The notes: generated by a model not told the origin, from the sequence alone. A DNA stretch of 64,000 bases from Pseudoips prasinana (GCA_951640165.1 OX621243.1:7936001-8000000); one strand, 5' to 3'. Shown: positions 44,316-55,989, numbered from the stretch's first letter. Program-made: numbers and translations.

Positions 44316-45601
44316 TAGGTCTTTACCTATGAAATTGCCGTTTTGTATGAAAATATTTAAACGAATTTTTTTCATGAATTTTTTTATTTGTATTAATCGA
44401 AGTAATCACCCATGCAATCAATGCATCTTTGCCATCGCAGTGGCAGTTTATTGATGCCCTTCTTAAAGAAATCAGCTGGACGGGAGGCAACAAATTCTTC
44501 AAAGGCATTTTGTACTGCCTCTCGGGTATTGAATTTTTTTCCCGCCAAGAAGTTATCCAAATTCTGGAAAAAGTAGTAGTCTGTAGGCGCAAGGTCTGGT
44601 GAGTAGGGCGGATGACGGAGAGCTTCCAACCCCAGTTCTTGCAACTTGGAGACCGTCTGCTGTGCAGTATGAGGTCGCGCGTTGTCGTGCAGGAGCAGCG
44701 GAGACGAGCGATTGACCAATGCTGGTTGGAGATGCGCCAGCTTCTCCATCATTGTGCTCAGTTCTTCACAGTACACATCTGCAGTAATGCTCACCCCGTT
44801 TGGTAAGAAGCTGTGATGAATCACACCGGCGCTAGACCACCAAATAGTGACCATCACTTTTCTAGGGGTAAGTTTTCGTTTAGGGCATTGTTTAGGTGCT
44901 GAACCAGGATCCAACCAACTTGCTGAGCGCTTGCGGTTATCAAACAGAATCCATTTTTCATCGCAGGTAACAATGCGGTTCAAAATTCCTTCATTTGTGT
45001 ATCTGTTGAGCAGTGCAAGGCACGTCTCGACGCGTACTTCGCGCTGGCGATCATTGAGTTCGTGGGGCACCCATTTGTCAAGCTTTTTTACCTTGCCAAT
45101 TTGACGCAAATGGACCAATATTGTTTTGACGCTAACGTCGAAAGCTGCTGCTAATTCAGCCGTAGATTGTGTATCATCAGCTTCCACAACCGCCTTTAAT
45201 TCGTCATTGTCGACCAAAGTCTTCGGACGACCGCGAGGTTCATTTTTCAGGTCGAAATTTCCAGAACGGAAGCGAGCAAACCAATAACAGGTGGTGCGTT
45301 GGTTTGTAGTGTTAGCTCCGTAAACGTCGTTGATGTTGCGTGCCGCTTGTGCCGCGTTGCTGCCACGACGGTACTCATATTCCATAATTACTCGAATTTT
45401 TAACGTATCCATGATGACGAAAAAGATTGAAATGCGATGAAAATGTAACACTAATCAATAAAGAAATGACTACTTTTGGAAAAAAGAATCCATGTTTTTA
45501 AAATAAAATTAATTTGAAATTAGAATTCTTAGCCAAACAAAAATTATTTTGATTTGAAATGGCCAGTACTGCAGAACGGCAATTTCATAGGTAAAGACCT
45601 A
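44316..45601 (-). mobile_element. mariner element with TA duplication and 25-bp TIRs
   Basis: Perfect inverted repeats at 44318-44342 and 45575-45599 (starting ggtctttacctatgaaattg). TA flanks both ends (44316-44317 and 45600-45601). The length of 1,282 bp is typical of mariner. It holds a single intact transposase gene. Confidence 0.95.
44393..45412 (-). CDS. mariner transposase, intact, DD34D
   Basis: A 339-residue cut-and-paste transposase (Tc1/mariner superfamily) that would bind the 25-bp TIRs and integrate at TA. N-terminal helix-turn-helix around residues 1-50, second helix-turn-helix about 84-107 (TAELAAAFDVSVKTILVHLR). WVPHEL lies at 114-119. Catalytic residues are D151 (TCDEKW), D243 (LHDNARPH) and D278 (YSPDLAPTD), with 34 residues between the last two: the mariner DD34D signature. 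The length matches the family (about 345). The start is the ATG at 45412, because upstream in-frame codons lack ATG and the aligned family N-terminus begins here. No stop or frameshift. It lies inside a Helitron, so it arrived later. Whether it is active cannot be told from sequence alone. Confidence 0.92.
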   Translation of the reverse strand: MDTLKIRVIMEYEYRRGSNAAQAARNINDVYGANTTNQRTTCYWFARFRSGNFDLKNEPRGRPKTLVDNDELKAVVEADDTQSTAELAAAFDVSVKTILVHLRQIGKVKKLDKWVPHELNDRQREVRVETCLALLNRYTNEGILNRIVTCDEKWILFDNRKRSASWLDPGSAPKQCPKRKLTPRKVMVTIWWSSAGVIHHSFLPNGVSITADVYCEELSTMMEKLAHLQPALVNRSSPLLLHDNARPHTAQQTVSKLQELGLEALRHPPYSPDLAPTDYYFFQNLDNFLAGKKFNTREAVQNAFEEFVASRPADFFKKGINKLPLRWQRCIDCMGDYFD

Positions 45602-45999
45602 ATATATAAAAATCAATGCCACTTTTCGTTGTAATGTTATAACTCAACAACGCCTTTACCGATTTGAAGTCCCGGGAAGGTTTATACGTAGAGAAAATTT
45701 CAATAAAGTCTTGAATAAGTGTAAAATCAACATCTTTCTATACTCCCATTTACAAACAATTTGTACTAATACTTAAAAGCGTAGCGAAGCACGTACCGGG
45801 CCGCTAGTTTTTTAATAAAATGGAAGGCCCGGTGCTATATCTATAACACCGATACTCCTACAAAAAATGAAATTTATTTTTATAAATTTGACCGAAATTG
45901 ACGATAATATTTATTTTAATTTTTTGAAGTTAAGCCATTTTATTGGTACAAATTTAATGATGATTAAATTTCGAAACACAGCGATTTTAAGTGACTGCC

Positions 46000-46075
46000 G
46001 AGGTCTGAACTTCAAGGGAGCCCGTTTGAAGATCAGACCTCAGGCACGGGTTACTTAGTTTGTAATCTTCATAGT
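46000..46075 (+). repeat. short dispersed repeat end
   Basis: 'tactta gtttgtaat'-type end shared with 29040-29100 ('ttcgaacccc' and 'gcgggtacttagtttgtaat'). The B-box-like motif suggests a SINE scrap. Confidence 0.3.
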
Positions 46076-46083
46076 TATACTTA

Positions 46084-46329
46084 CTCATCGTATGGACAGT
46101 GGTTACCCTAGTGTCAGAGTTGTTCAAGCCACCTATTAGGCCTCTGACATGACTTAACGACTGTTGTCTAATGACTACAACCGGGACCGACAGCTTAACG
46201 TGCCCTCCGAAACACGGAGACGCTCAGAAATCAGCCACTTCGGCGGTCACCTATCTATGGTCTGACCACGAACCTAGTTGCTTAACCTCGCCGATCGCTT
46301 ACGGACCGGGTAGAGCATCTAGCTATGAG
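46084..46329 (-). repeat. 5S-rRNA-like SINE, best copy
   Basis: 5S-like head at about 46241-46310 on minus: 'gatcggcgaggttaagcaac' then 'cgtggtcagaccatag', 'ataggtgaccgcc'. The body 'gtcggtcccggttgtagtca' and 'ctctgacactagggtaacca' follows. About 245 bp, close to full length. The order and spacing of A-box-like and C-box-like 5S segments support derivation. Confidence 0.75.
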
Positions 46330-46429
46330 TTATACTTGTGCGTATAAAACCTGCCTTTATTTCCTGAGTTAGAAGCTGCAGTAGTAGCAGTAGTGTGACA
46401 ATACCTATTGGATTTTTTGGCGAGGGTTC

Positions 46430-46795
46430 AAGCCGTCTAACAAATAAAACTACAAACAAAGTATACACGTCAGAACGCTCCCCTTTGGGGTTTGAACCAC
46501 AACTCTGAGCAGTTACTGACGGTTCTATGCAACTTTCGCTCTACGTTTAAACGCGAAGCGGGTTTCTGATCTGATTTTGGTTCGGATGTTGGCATTCGTA
46601 TCGATGAAATATGGCATTTCATCGATACCGATACCAATGCAAAAAAAGGGTAATGGAGGACGTTGGTGGCCGCATTTGTATCGATAAAATGCCCTATTTC
46701 ATCGATACCGATGCCGGTATGACCGATGGTGACCGCGGCGCGTTCGCGGTCGTAATCTGGTTCGGCGAGGACGATATATTATATATTGGTTGATG
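46430..46795. repeat. dispersed repeat (family W)
   Basis: 'aaataaaactacaaacaaag', 'acgctcccctttggggtttg' and 'gcgttcgcggtcgtaatctg' with 'cgaggacgatat' are echoed at 52050-52300. It includes two imperfect hairpins (46592-46640 and 46672-46722), both with 'atttcatcgatacc' arms. Confidence 0.45.
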
Positions 46796-46799
46796 TGTA

Positions 46800-47331
46800 A
46801 AAACTGACCAGATTCAAAAAGCAATAGATAGTATTCAACAATCCTTCTTAGATTAAGTCAGGAAATCATTACACAATATGTACCAAGCAACACGGCATCT
46901 ACAAATAAATCATCTTATTGTTACTATAGCGGTGTAGCTTATTTTATCGCGTTATATTATCGCAACGACTGTTTCCCCGTACGATAATTACCCCTGTGCA
47001 TTAGTTAGGAAATAAGTAGTAAGCAAGTAATGGTCTAATGGACAGAGAGTGAAATGACAGCGCACGCGATCTTAGACAATCACTCATTATAGATGGATGA
47101 TTACAATTTTACAACTTTCATTGATTCTTCGCGTGTAAGTCGTATGATTATTGGGTAAGCATCTATAAATCCAATTTAAGAGGAATGTTCTTGTCTTTGG
47201 TAGTTGCTTAACTCCTCCCCTACCTTTTGCTAGTTGTTTCAATTCTTGTTATGACCATGCTTTGATTTAATCAATGTAAGCTTTCCCAAGTTCTCCATCT
47301 CCCTATTTTTTTTATGCTAGATGGGTTTGCG
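46800..47331. other. spacer
   Basis: Nothing recognised. Confidence 0.3.
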
Positions 47332-47610
47332 CTGACCACGATCTCACCTGATGGTAAGTGAAGATGTCATCGAAGGTGGACCGCGCGTACCCATAAGATA
47401 CCTGTTCACTCTAGCTTTGAATAAACCCATGTTGTGTGAGTCTTGAAACACGTCGTTCGGAAGGGTGTTCCACTGCTTGATACTTTGCAGAGCAAAGATA
47501 AGAGCAGTACTCCATGCAGGGTCGGACTTGAGCTTTGTACAAATTTATAAGATGTGCCTTCGTGAAGTACCGTCTCCCCTTATTAAGGATACTGAGCTTT
47601 TTGGCCGAGA
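47332..47610 (+). repeat. dispersed repeat (family Y), longer copy
   Basis: 'gaccacgatctcacctgatg', 'gcgtacccataagatacctg', 'gaaacacgtcgttcggaagg' and onward to 'gtcggacttgagctttgtac'. The first 130 bp match 33128-33272. Confidence 0.5.
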
Positions 47611-47759
47611 CCTTAGCGTTGGATTGGATGGATTTTTTATTTTACGACATTTCTTATAAATTACTTGCTGTATCAAGTATCCCAACATAATTCCTCTTGT
47701 ACTCCATATTCGAATATATCGTATAAGGGCATTAGAAACGCATTTATGCTATGAAGTTG

Positions 47760-47835
47760 TAATGGAAATCTTTTGGGGAGGCCTTTGTCCAGCATTGGAT
47801 GTCATTCGACTGACATAATACTAATGATGATAACT
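47760..47835 (+). repeat. RTE-type LINE tail
   Basis: 'tttggggaggcctttgtcca' and 'gtcattcgactgacataata' with an ATGATG end, as at 10080-10120. Confidence 0.55.
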
Positions 47836-48176
47836 TTGCAATTAACTAAAATAATATCTTAACATCTTTTTTTATTGTCTTACTAGTCGTCAAACTAGCT
47901 TTTGATGTGTCAGATGGTAGTTGGTACCTATGTAAACTGCCATCTGCATCTCCATGAGTATTTCAACACACATGGGTACACTCATGCTTTCCAATGAGAT
48001 CGTGAAAGCTTACTTACACCCAGTACCACAACATTAACATGTCAAGTTAAAGAATTTGTTAAACCTACAACGGCTGACCCTAACACCCTTCCTTGATAAG
48101 CTCCGGTGACCTTATTCACACGCAAGGCTACAAAATTAAACAAATTATTTATCTGCTTCTTCTTCTCCTTCTTTAT
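47836..48176. other. spacer
   Basis: A small imperfect stem lies at about 47908-47945 (cagatggtagtt with aactgccatctg). Nothing else. Confidence 0.3.
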
Positions 48177-48415
48177 TGTGTGGGCAGTAGTTACCCTAAG
48201 GTTAGAGTTGATCAAACCACTCAGTAGAACTCTGAAGATGCTTAACAATTGTTTTCTAATGACAAAAACCGGAGGCGACAGCTTTGCATGCCATCCGAAG
48301 CTCTGAGATGGTCAAAAATTAAATCAGTTTCCCAGTCATCTATAGACTGGCCGTGTAGCTAAATGCTTTACCTTGCCTGTCACTAACGGAACAGTGAATG
48401 CAGCTAGCTATGAGC
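48177..48415 (-). repeat. 5S-rRNA-like SINE, diverged
   Basis: 'ggcagtagttaccctaaggt', 'agtagaactctgaag' and 'gctagctatgag' follow the 46084 copy throughout, with many changes, including in the head. Confidence 0.6.
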
Positions 48416-49484
48416 ACTCCATATGATCTGCTCACAGAATGAAATGCGCGTTGCTGCGATTCACTATCGGCTTCCAACAAGTCGATAGTTACCGCTTAGT
48501 TTCTTTCTGTTTATCAAATTTATTTGACGATCAAGTTTTACATTTGATTAACCAAATATCAAATACCTAAATAATATTTAAAAAAAGACACTGTGTAAAA
48601 TCTACGGGACTGTAAAACCAGTAAACTGTAATAAAGAACACAAATATTGTAAAAATCTTGTTACAAATACTTCGTTAATACCAATCGAATACCATTGACA
48701 AAAACTCTCAAAGAGTTTGAAAACATTCCTGAAATTGTGAAGCATTTTGTTTCACAACTACAATAGAATGTTGTACACTCACTTTGTTTGCGTACAACAC
48801 CACTTAATCGTATGAGTCACCAGCATTTAAAATACCACATATTTGGCTTCTTGAGGTAGGTAGCGATTTTTAGAGCTCCGTATTTCCAGTCAAACAAAAA
48901 ACTTACAGGATAAATCGTGTGTCAGAATGTCTGTCTATTTAATTTTCTTTTTTTTTTTTGCTTTTTTAAATTAAATTTCTTAGTGAATCATGTAATTGGT
49001 GATCGAAAATTCTAAATTAACTTTCTTATTCTTTTAAATTAACAGGGGATGGAAGATCTCACTGATTGGTCAATATTTCTTAACAAGTAGGCCTTTTCTT
49101 ATTTTTTGATGGCACGGTTTTAATTACAATTGGCATGCAACCAAATACAAAATATGCTTTTGATACTGAATTACTTTTTAAAGGGATGATACATTTTTCA
49201 TTACTTGAATTATGTTTCTATAGCAAATAATGCTTTATTTTTTAACCTTCAAACTATTTTCTAGTTTTTTTTTATTATCATATCAGTTTATATTATTTAA
49301 ATAACACTTAATAACATGCAATTATTATCTACATAATATAAATTATTTAATCCTAAAATATTATCTAAAGAATTAACTAATTGTTAATAATGACAATTGT
49401 TTGTTGATTCATTTATACATAATAATGTCAAAAATAAGTAACTAAGTTAATTTAGTGCAAAATTAAAACTATAACAACAATATG
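48416..49484. other. AT-rich spacer
   Basis: A scrap at 48865-48950 ('agctccgtatttccagtcaa', 'gtgtgtcagaatgtctgtct') may derive from the GGTTCCGTA repeat. Otherwise unassigned. Confidence 0.3.
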
Positions 49485-49493
49485 CCGGTATGA

Positions 49494-49745
49494 CGGTCAC
49501 CGTAGCCTAGTTGGTAGTGCTCCTGCCTACGAAGCTGGTGGTCCTGGGTTCGAATCCCGGTAAGTGCAAATATTTGTGTGATGAGCACGAATATTTGTTT
49601 CTGAGTCATGGATGTTTTCTATGTATATAAGTATTTATCTATCTATATAAGTATGTTTATCGTCGCCTGGCACCCATAGTACAAGCTTTGCTTAGTTTGG
49701 GGCTAGGATGTTCTGTGTGACATTGTCCCGAGATATTATTATTAT
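49494..49745 (+). repeat. tRNA-headed SINE family B2
   Basis: A box 'gtagcctagttggtagtg' (49502) and B box 'ggttcgaatcc' (49547-49557). Body: 'gtgtgatgagcacgaatatt', 'tcgcctggcacccatagtac' and 'aagctttgcttagtttgggg'. A reverse copy is at 60405-60648. Confidence 0.75.
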
Positions 49746-49759
49746 TAAAAAAAAATATA

Positions 49760-50507
49760 TTATCTAAAGAGCATGAAATAACTGCTCCGCGTCCCCACGC
49801 CACATTGTATGGCAATGCTTCTCCTTGAGCTAAAAAAGTCAGGCACGACAAGCGTTGCCAGTCTTTTTGCCAAAACTTTGAAAAGGACTCGCGCCCCGGG
49901 TGCCGTGTTTTAAATCATCTTAACCCCACATGGCCCCAAAACCTGTTAGGTTGGAATATTTGCGTATATATTTTGTTACTTATTTATTTATTCTGGCAGT
50001 TTGCAATTTTCAGTTCAATTAAATTAGGGTTATATTTGCCATATAAACATATTTAAATAATAAATCTTCAATTTATTTTTATTCGTATAAAGTTCAGTTT
50101 GATACTTTAAACAGCGAAGCTTAACTTCTAAAGAGAGACTATTATAAAGTGTGTCTGAAAAAGAGCTCCTAAAACAATTATGATTTAACCACGTGTAGTT
50201 TATAGACGGCACATGTGTTTTCATAACATTGGCACCAATTGCTTACTAATGTCCATTCTTTACAAGTACGGTTACTCAAGCTAATGTCAACGTAGGATTA
50301 GGTAGGAAAATCTTTCTATACAGGAAAACAGCATTACGGAATCAGTGCCCACAGCAAACAATTTCTGAAGGGCATTTTAGAGCGCCCGGTCGCCTTAAGA
50401 ATCTCAGCTGTAACTCAGTCTTCAATAGGAGCCTTGTTGTTTTTAAGATGCTTGACTGTGATTCAAATTTAGTATAAGTTGATTATATGATATTGATTAA
50501 CTTTACT
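49760..50507. other. spacer
   Basis: Nothing recognised; 49780-49960 is somewhat less AT-rich. Confidence 0.3.
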
Positions 50508-51103
50508 TTTTAGGGTTCCGTAGCCAAATGGCAATAAACGGAACCCTTATAGATTCGTCACGTCTGTCTGTCTGTCTGTCCGTCCATATGTCACAGCCAC
50601 TTTTTTCCGAAACTATAAGAGTTGTACTACTGAAACTTGGTAAGTAGATGTATTCTGTGAACCGCATTAAGATTTTTACACTAAAATAGAAAAAGAACAA
50701 TTATTTTGGGGGGTCGCCATACATAGAACTGAAACTCAAATTTTTTTTTTCATCGTTCCCATACATGTGGGTTTTCTATGGATAGGTCTTCAAAAATGAT
50801 ATTGAGGTTCCTAATATCATTTTTTTCTAAACTGAATAGTTTGCGCGAGAGGCACTTGTAAAGTGGTAAAATGGGTGTCCCCCCCCCCCCCTCTAACTTC
50901 TACAATAAGAGAATGATAAAACTAAAAGAATATATGATGTACATTACCACGTAAACTAACAACGAAAATTGGTTGAACGAGATCTAGCAAGTAGTTTTTT
51001 TTAATACGTCATAAACCGCAATTTGCATTCATTTAATCAACTGAAATACTTGCTGCTATGGAACCCTTCATGTGCGAGTCCGACTCGCACTTGGCCGGTT
51101 TTT
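50508..51103 (+). repeat. dispersed 'GGTTCCGTA' repeat, most complete copy
   Basis: Runs from 'agggttccgtagccaaatgg' to 'ctcgcacttggccggttttt'. Contains a C-run (about 50879-50890) and, near 50936-50956, the unoccupied target of the R1-like element ('gatgtacattaccacg' on plus). Confidence 0.75.
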
Positions 51104-51116
51104 ATTTGTTTACCTA

Positions 51117-51393
51117 CTAGCTGTACCCCGCGGTTTACCCGCGTTAAATTTCATAAATTATCACAGCTCCTGCCCCGTGGGTGATAGGGTGATAATATGT
51201 AGCCTATAATAATATGTTGACCCGACCTCTTAGTAATATTCATGCAAAATTAGTTTAGTCCGGACATACATACATACAAACAAAAATCTATAATTTTGGC
51301 TTGATATGGATTGTAGATCACGCCCCAAGTATCCATTTGAAATAATATTCAATGTACAGTTTTGACTTTCCTACGAGTTTATTATATGTATAG
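51117..51393 (-). mobile_element. non-autonomous Helitron (family H1)
   Basis: CTAG then 'ctgtaccccgcggtttaccc'; ends near 'gagtttattatatgtatagg', where the reversed TC is mutated. It lies directly after the repeat ending at 51103. Confidence 0.6.
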
Positions 51394-53444
51394 GTTTATA
51401 TAAAGAGAAGTTAAAATAATTACATAATATTTGATGCAATCATAAACTCATTAGACTTCGTCAGTGCATCAGTCATTAATTATTTATAGGTAACCAGTTT
51501 TGTTATGACGATGACAAATAATCCAATAAACCCGCTTACACAGTAAAATAAAATAATTTACTAAAGTGACTAATGCCATCCTCTGACAAATCACTTTACA
51601 CACACGCATATATATACTTCTGCACATATAAGACTTAAGCAATCTTTAGTACTGTCCTGGACTTTAGAAAAAAACAATCAGAAGAAGTTACAAACAGGAA
51701 ATTCTTCCATCAATTGAGAACTTTAGGTGAACTTTTGGATTTATCCAATATGACTCTTGATAAAAATAGTTAGTACTCATACTTAGTGGCTTCTTACAAC
51801 ATTTAAAGTATTATTTGCGATCTCCCCAGTAACACGTCTAGGGATATAATAACACGTGCGTGTCCAAACACAATATCTAGGTTGTTTTGAGCACGTTATT
51901 TTACTCGAGTCTTCCAGTGCAACGGAAAACAAAATCGATCGGGTACAGATCGGGCGCAGATATATGGGTTTTCAAGTCATGACGCATAAAATAGTTAACC
52001 TAAAAAGGAAGATGTCATTGCTTTATCGGGCAATAGAAGAGAGGGAGTAAAGTTAAGCTATTAAGCGAAATAAAACTACAAACTAAGTTATCCGCAACAG
52101 AATGCACTCCATTGTGCGTGCGTGAGTCTTGACTCAACATGATTACTGATGGTGTTGGAAAGACGCTCATTCATCTGAATGACGATCTGAGAGGGCATTT
52201 TATTGACACTAATTCAAATAAAGGTCATGGTGGGCAATAGTAATCACGGCACGTTTACGGTCATACCTTCAGTCGACGAGTACGATATTTCAGATTTTGT
52301 ACGGAGTTACGAGAATTGATCGCTCGTCGTGAGACATGATCTCATCGCCCGGTTTTTTAGGACAATCTTATAACAATGGTACTAAATGGAGAGGATGCTC
52401 AGGGTGTATTTGACTGTAGTGACAACCAGACACTTAGATAGTGTATCAAAAGTGGCACCACCGGCATATTTAGGTCAATTATCTACTTCCTGCACCATTA
52501 TTTTTACGTATTTTTACGCTTTGTTGAAAGTCTGGGTAGAATTTAAACCAGTGTCCGATTAATATCATTCAGTGTCGCCTGTGAAGAGACCCTGGTCGGC
52601 TTTATTAAGAATGGTGATGTCTTAAATATACAATTTTGACATCCCCATCCATAAAACGAGAACAGGATCGGGGAAAGCGCCAAGCCTTCAAGAAATCATC
52701 TCTGAATCGGGAAGGAATCGGTGAAAACATGTAACGTGGTATTTGAAGTTTACCCTGAAGATAGCCTCGTAAGAAGTGCACGAGACACCTAGGCAGTGCA
52801 GGTTGATATATTTCATCAATTAAGCCCTTGTGTTAAAGCTTGTCCAAAACTTTAGCAATATTAAAGAATAGCTCTCTGGTATGGTAACATTTGATAAAAA
52901 GTACTCAACGTGGGAAGTGCACGTGATAGACACTAAATGTCTAGCTTAGCTTCTTTAACTTTAATGACTAGATCTTGTCGTTAAGAAAGAACTTGTTTGT
53001 TGTAGTGAACTGTTGTATGTGGGCTGTCAGTACCAGCCTACAAATAGAAGTTTGTCCCTAATTTGTGTTTTGATATAAGTCTGGACCGCATCATCTGTGG
53101 TTTATCACTCTACCACTGTAACTGCAAGGCAGTTAATGTCAATGTAAATAACATGCTAATTAAAATTTAGATCATAAGTTCTGGTGCAATAATGTATGCT
53201 GTTGAAATCAGTATGTACATGATTGTGTATCAAATTTTAATCATAACATAGAACTACAAAGAAAGCGAAAGTTTATTTGTTCCACTTTCACGGATCGACT
53301 GTTTACGTGATTCCCAGATTATAATTATAATAAATATACAAATTTGACATGGACAAATATAAAATTTCAAGACGTCCATTTAATATATATTTTTACTGTT
53401 ACATGTGCTAGTATAGCTAGCCCTAAACAGATAAATATCCAGGA
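51394..53444. other. mostly unassigned, 2 kb
   Basis: 52050-52300 echoes family W (46430-46795). The rest shows no repeat or ORF that I recognise. Confidence 0.3.
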
Positions 53445-53631
53445 ATCATAAATTTAAAAGGGCAGGTCAGAAGTACCCTAAACCGGCGAGCATGTATGAA
53501 GAATATAATGACAGTAATCGAGGCAAAAGAAGTATGCAAAGATCGTGACAAATGGAAATCCGTTGTCTCTGCCTACCCCTCTGGGAAACAGTCGTGAGTC
53601 TATGTATGTATGTATGTATCATAAATTAAAA
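53445..53631 (+). mobile_element. very short 5'-truncated LINE with target duplication
   Basis: The insert (about 53460-53617) carries the last ~130 bp of the LINE at 22737-23123, nearly identical, ending in (TATG)n. Flanks 'atcataaatttaaaa' (53445-53459) and 'atcataaattaaaa' (53618-53631) are the target duplication, differing by one T. Confidence 0.8.
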
Positions 53632-53792
53632 TAATCTACATCTGTCTTATGTTAACCATTAACGTATTCCAGAAGTAACACCTAGTGTAAATACAATAAA
53701 TAACTACTAAATACGTACTCAAAGTCTCAAATTGTAGCCAATCATTGAAATAATCTGTTAATCTATTTCAACGAGTAAAAATGAGCTGCAAA

Positions 53793-53882
53793 ACGTGGGA
53801 TCTTTGTTACCAAAAAATAAATATTATTGATAATTGTTAAATTATCAATAATATTTATTTTTTGGTAACAAAGTTCCCACGT
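53793..53882. repeat. near-perfect inverted repeat, 43-bp arms, 4-nt loop
   Basis: Arms 53793-53835 and 53840-53882 with one mismatch; loop gtta. Confidence 0.9.
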
Positions 53883-54265
53883 CTGAAAGAGAATGTTACT
53901 TAGTACGGTACTTAAAAGTAATTATTTATTTATGATATAATACAGAGAAGGGCAATAATAGTACAAAAATTAATAAAGAAGATAAAAAAAAATCAGGTCA
54001 CAAAGCATACCGAGACTATGTATGGGAGACAAACATTAACGAAAACGAAACGAGAACGTCGAGGTAGAAGCAAACCAAGAACTCAACCACTGCGTTACGT
54101 GTTCAGCCAAAAACCTATTAACTATCATGCCCTTCGAATGTTCACTGGACCTAGTTAGACAGTTCTGAATATCCTCCGATCTTTTCAAACACACTTACGT
54201 AGAAAAATATGCAATGACTTTTATGTCACATATTTCGTAAGGAATAAAGAAGCGCGTACCGTAAC
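53883..54265. other. spacer
   Basis: Nothing recognised. Confidence 0.3.
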
Positions 54266-54320
54266 CGCATTGAATTCAAGCAATTTGAATGCCGCATTCA
54301 AATTGCTTGATTTCAATGCG
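54266..54320. repeat. inverted repeat, 26-bp arms, 3-nt loop
   Basis: Arms 54266-54291 and 54295-54320 with one mispair; loop ccg. Confidence 0.9.
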
Positions 54321-54767
54321 ATTTTCCTTAAAACTAGTAAGATCAATAAACTATTAGCCAAACTTAACAAACAAACTACAATAAAATTTTATCATAGTGC
54401 AACATTCCCAACTATTTAGGGAATCTAGTCGTGACGGAATTTTGTACAACAGAGCCATTTTTCCGAGAATCACTAGCAAGAACATATTTTCAAATAAAAA
54501 ATCTAGCAAATATCTTGTTTAGCAAAAACACAGTATCGTGTTGTTAGTAGATTCCCGGCGCGTATTTACGCATTTACCAAATGTATGAAAAACACATTTT
54601 TAATAGCTGCATATAACGGTATTTTAATCTAAACATAGTTTCACGCCTTTTCGATTCCACGCTTTGTGGTTCCCCTTCTATGTGTTAAGTACCAATAGAA
54701 TTACAAAATCAAAAGAATCCGTGATTGAAAAATGAAACTTGGTGATCCCATGTTACCCTGACTGTCA
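54321..54767. other. spacer
   Basis: Nothing recognised. Confidence 0.3.
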
Positions 54768-54895
54768 GTCTATTGGTTAGCTAAACCAGAGATCATAGGT
54801 TCGATACTTACCGAGGACAAGTCTTTGGGTGAAGAGCATTATAATTTTTTCTGTGTCTGGATGTAACTTGTCTATAATATATTTAGATACATAAT
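54768..54895 (+). repeat. tRNA-headed SINE family D
   Basis: 'cagtctattggttagct' and B-box-like 'ggttcgatact', then 'ctgtgtctggatgtaacttg'. Parallel to 27927-28060. Confidence 0.55.
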
Positions 54896-55250
54896 ATTAA
54901 TGTCCTCCTAGCCGAATTTCGGCCATGGCGGCCTGTCTCAATAGAGATAAGCGCGGGACATAATATAGTGCACAAGTGTGTGCGCAAACACAGGAGCACT
55001 TTCTATTCCATCACTCTCATGATCCGATGGGACACCTGGGGACACGACCGGAAAGAGGTCAGGTACAGGACCGACGGTTTTACGTGCTCAGACACGGGGG
55101 TATAATACCGCCAACTCTCAGACTTCGGGCTGATACTGAGAAATTTCTTTTTACAGAATAGTCCCAAAATCACTTTTTGGATCGACCCGGGATTTGAACT
55201 CAGGACCTCGTTCTCAGCGGGTGAACACGCTACCGCTAGACTAACGAGGC
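54896..55250 (-). repeat. tRNA-headed SINE family A, full length
   Basis: Reverse of 34675-35057 over its whole length: 'gcacaagtgtgtgcgcaaac', 'cactctcatgatccgatggg', reverse B box near 55190 and reverse A box near 55235 ('taccgctagactaacgaggc'). Confidence 0.75.
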
Positions 55251-55364
55251 AGCATATCAGTATGTTGATCATTTGTCGGGTTACCAAAGTACAGGTTCTG
55301 CCTAGTTTGGGTTCAAATGGCAGTGTGTTAGTGGTCACAAAATATATATTTTTATTAGGCCTAA

Positions 55365-55560
55365 TTTATTTTATTTATTTATTTATCTCTTTCACAAAGG
55401 TTTGGTGTACATACAAGTATTATGTAAAGAAATACAGAGCTAGAAATACAGAAACTATCATACCTTTGTGAGAGACTGGCGTCTATAGTAGGTAAGACCT
55501 GTGTTACAGATCACCAGGCTCCCACCTCTGGGTCACATCTTGGTGATAATTACAAATTAT
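55365..55560 (-). repeat. LINE/SINE tail with (TTTA)n
   Basis: Starts with (TTTA)n at about 55368-55385, the reverse of an A-rich tail. 'tctctttcacaaaggt' and 'acctttgtgagaga' are inverted around a ~60-nt interval. No coding part. Confidence 0.4.
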
Positions 55561-55989
55561 TGAAAATACTATGTACTTAATCTAAATATACTAAATATAT
55601 ACGTAACTTTATGAAATAATGAATATAGTAAAAATGAAACTTACTAATTACAATGTTTGTGTAGTGTGAGGGTGTGTGTGTGTTTGTGAGTGTGTGCAAG
55701 TGAGAATTTGTGAATGTGTGTTTGTTTGACGGTTTTGCTTACTTATTATGTGCTATATTTAATTAGATCGACATAGTTAGCAAGTTTTCAGTATCATTGT
55801 ATGATAAATTCTTATCATATTAATAATTCATTATACTATATTATGTTGTAGTAGTTCTCATTATTAAGGACTAATCGTAACGATAACTTAATGTTGACTA
55901 AATTTTTTTTTTGTATAACAAAGAGATTATATAAATAAAAGTTCAGCTGAGAAAGGAGCATTGACAGTATAATTTGGGATAAGCACCTG
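55561..55989. other. AT-rich spacer with TG-rich tract
   Basis: A TG-rich imperfect microsatellite at about 55660-55725. Nothing else. Confidence 0.35.

Larger units (their letters stand above)
44307..45807 (+). mobile_element. short Helitron split by mariner
   Basis: Starts TC at 44307 after A, ends CTAG at 45804-45807 before T. Its interior after the mariner reads 'aaaaatcaatgccacttttc' and 'cgtaccgggccgCTAG'. Without the mariner (and one TA) it is only about 220 bp, a non-autonomous element. Confidence 0.6.

Noticed and set aside
44612..45104. Plus-strand frames within the mariner
   Set aside because: Antisense to the intact transposase.
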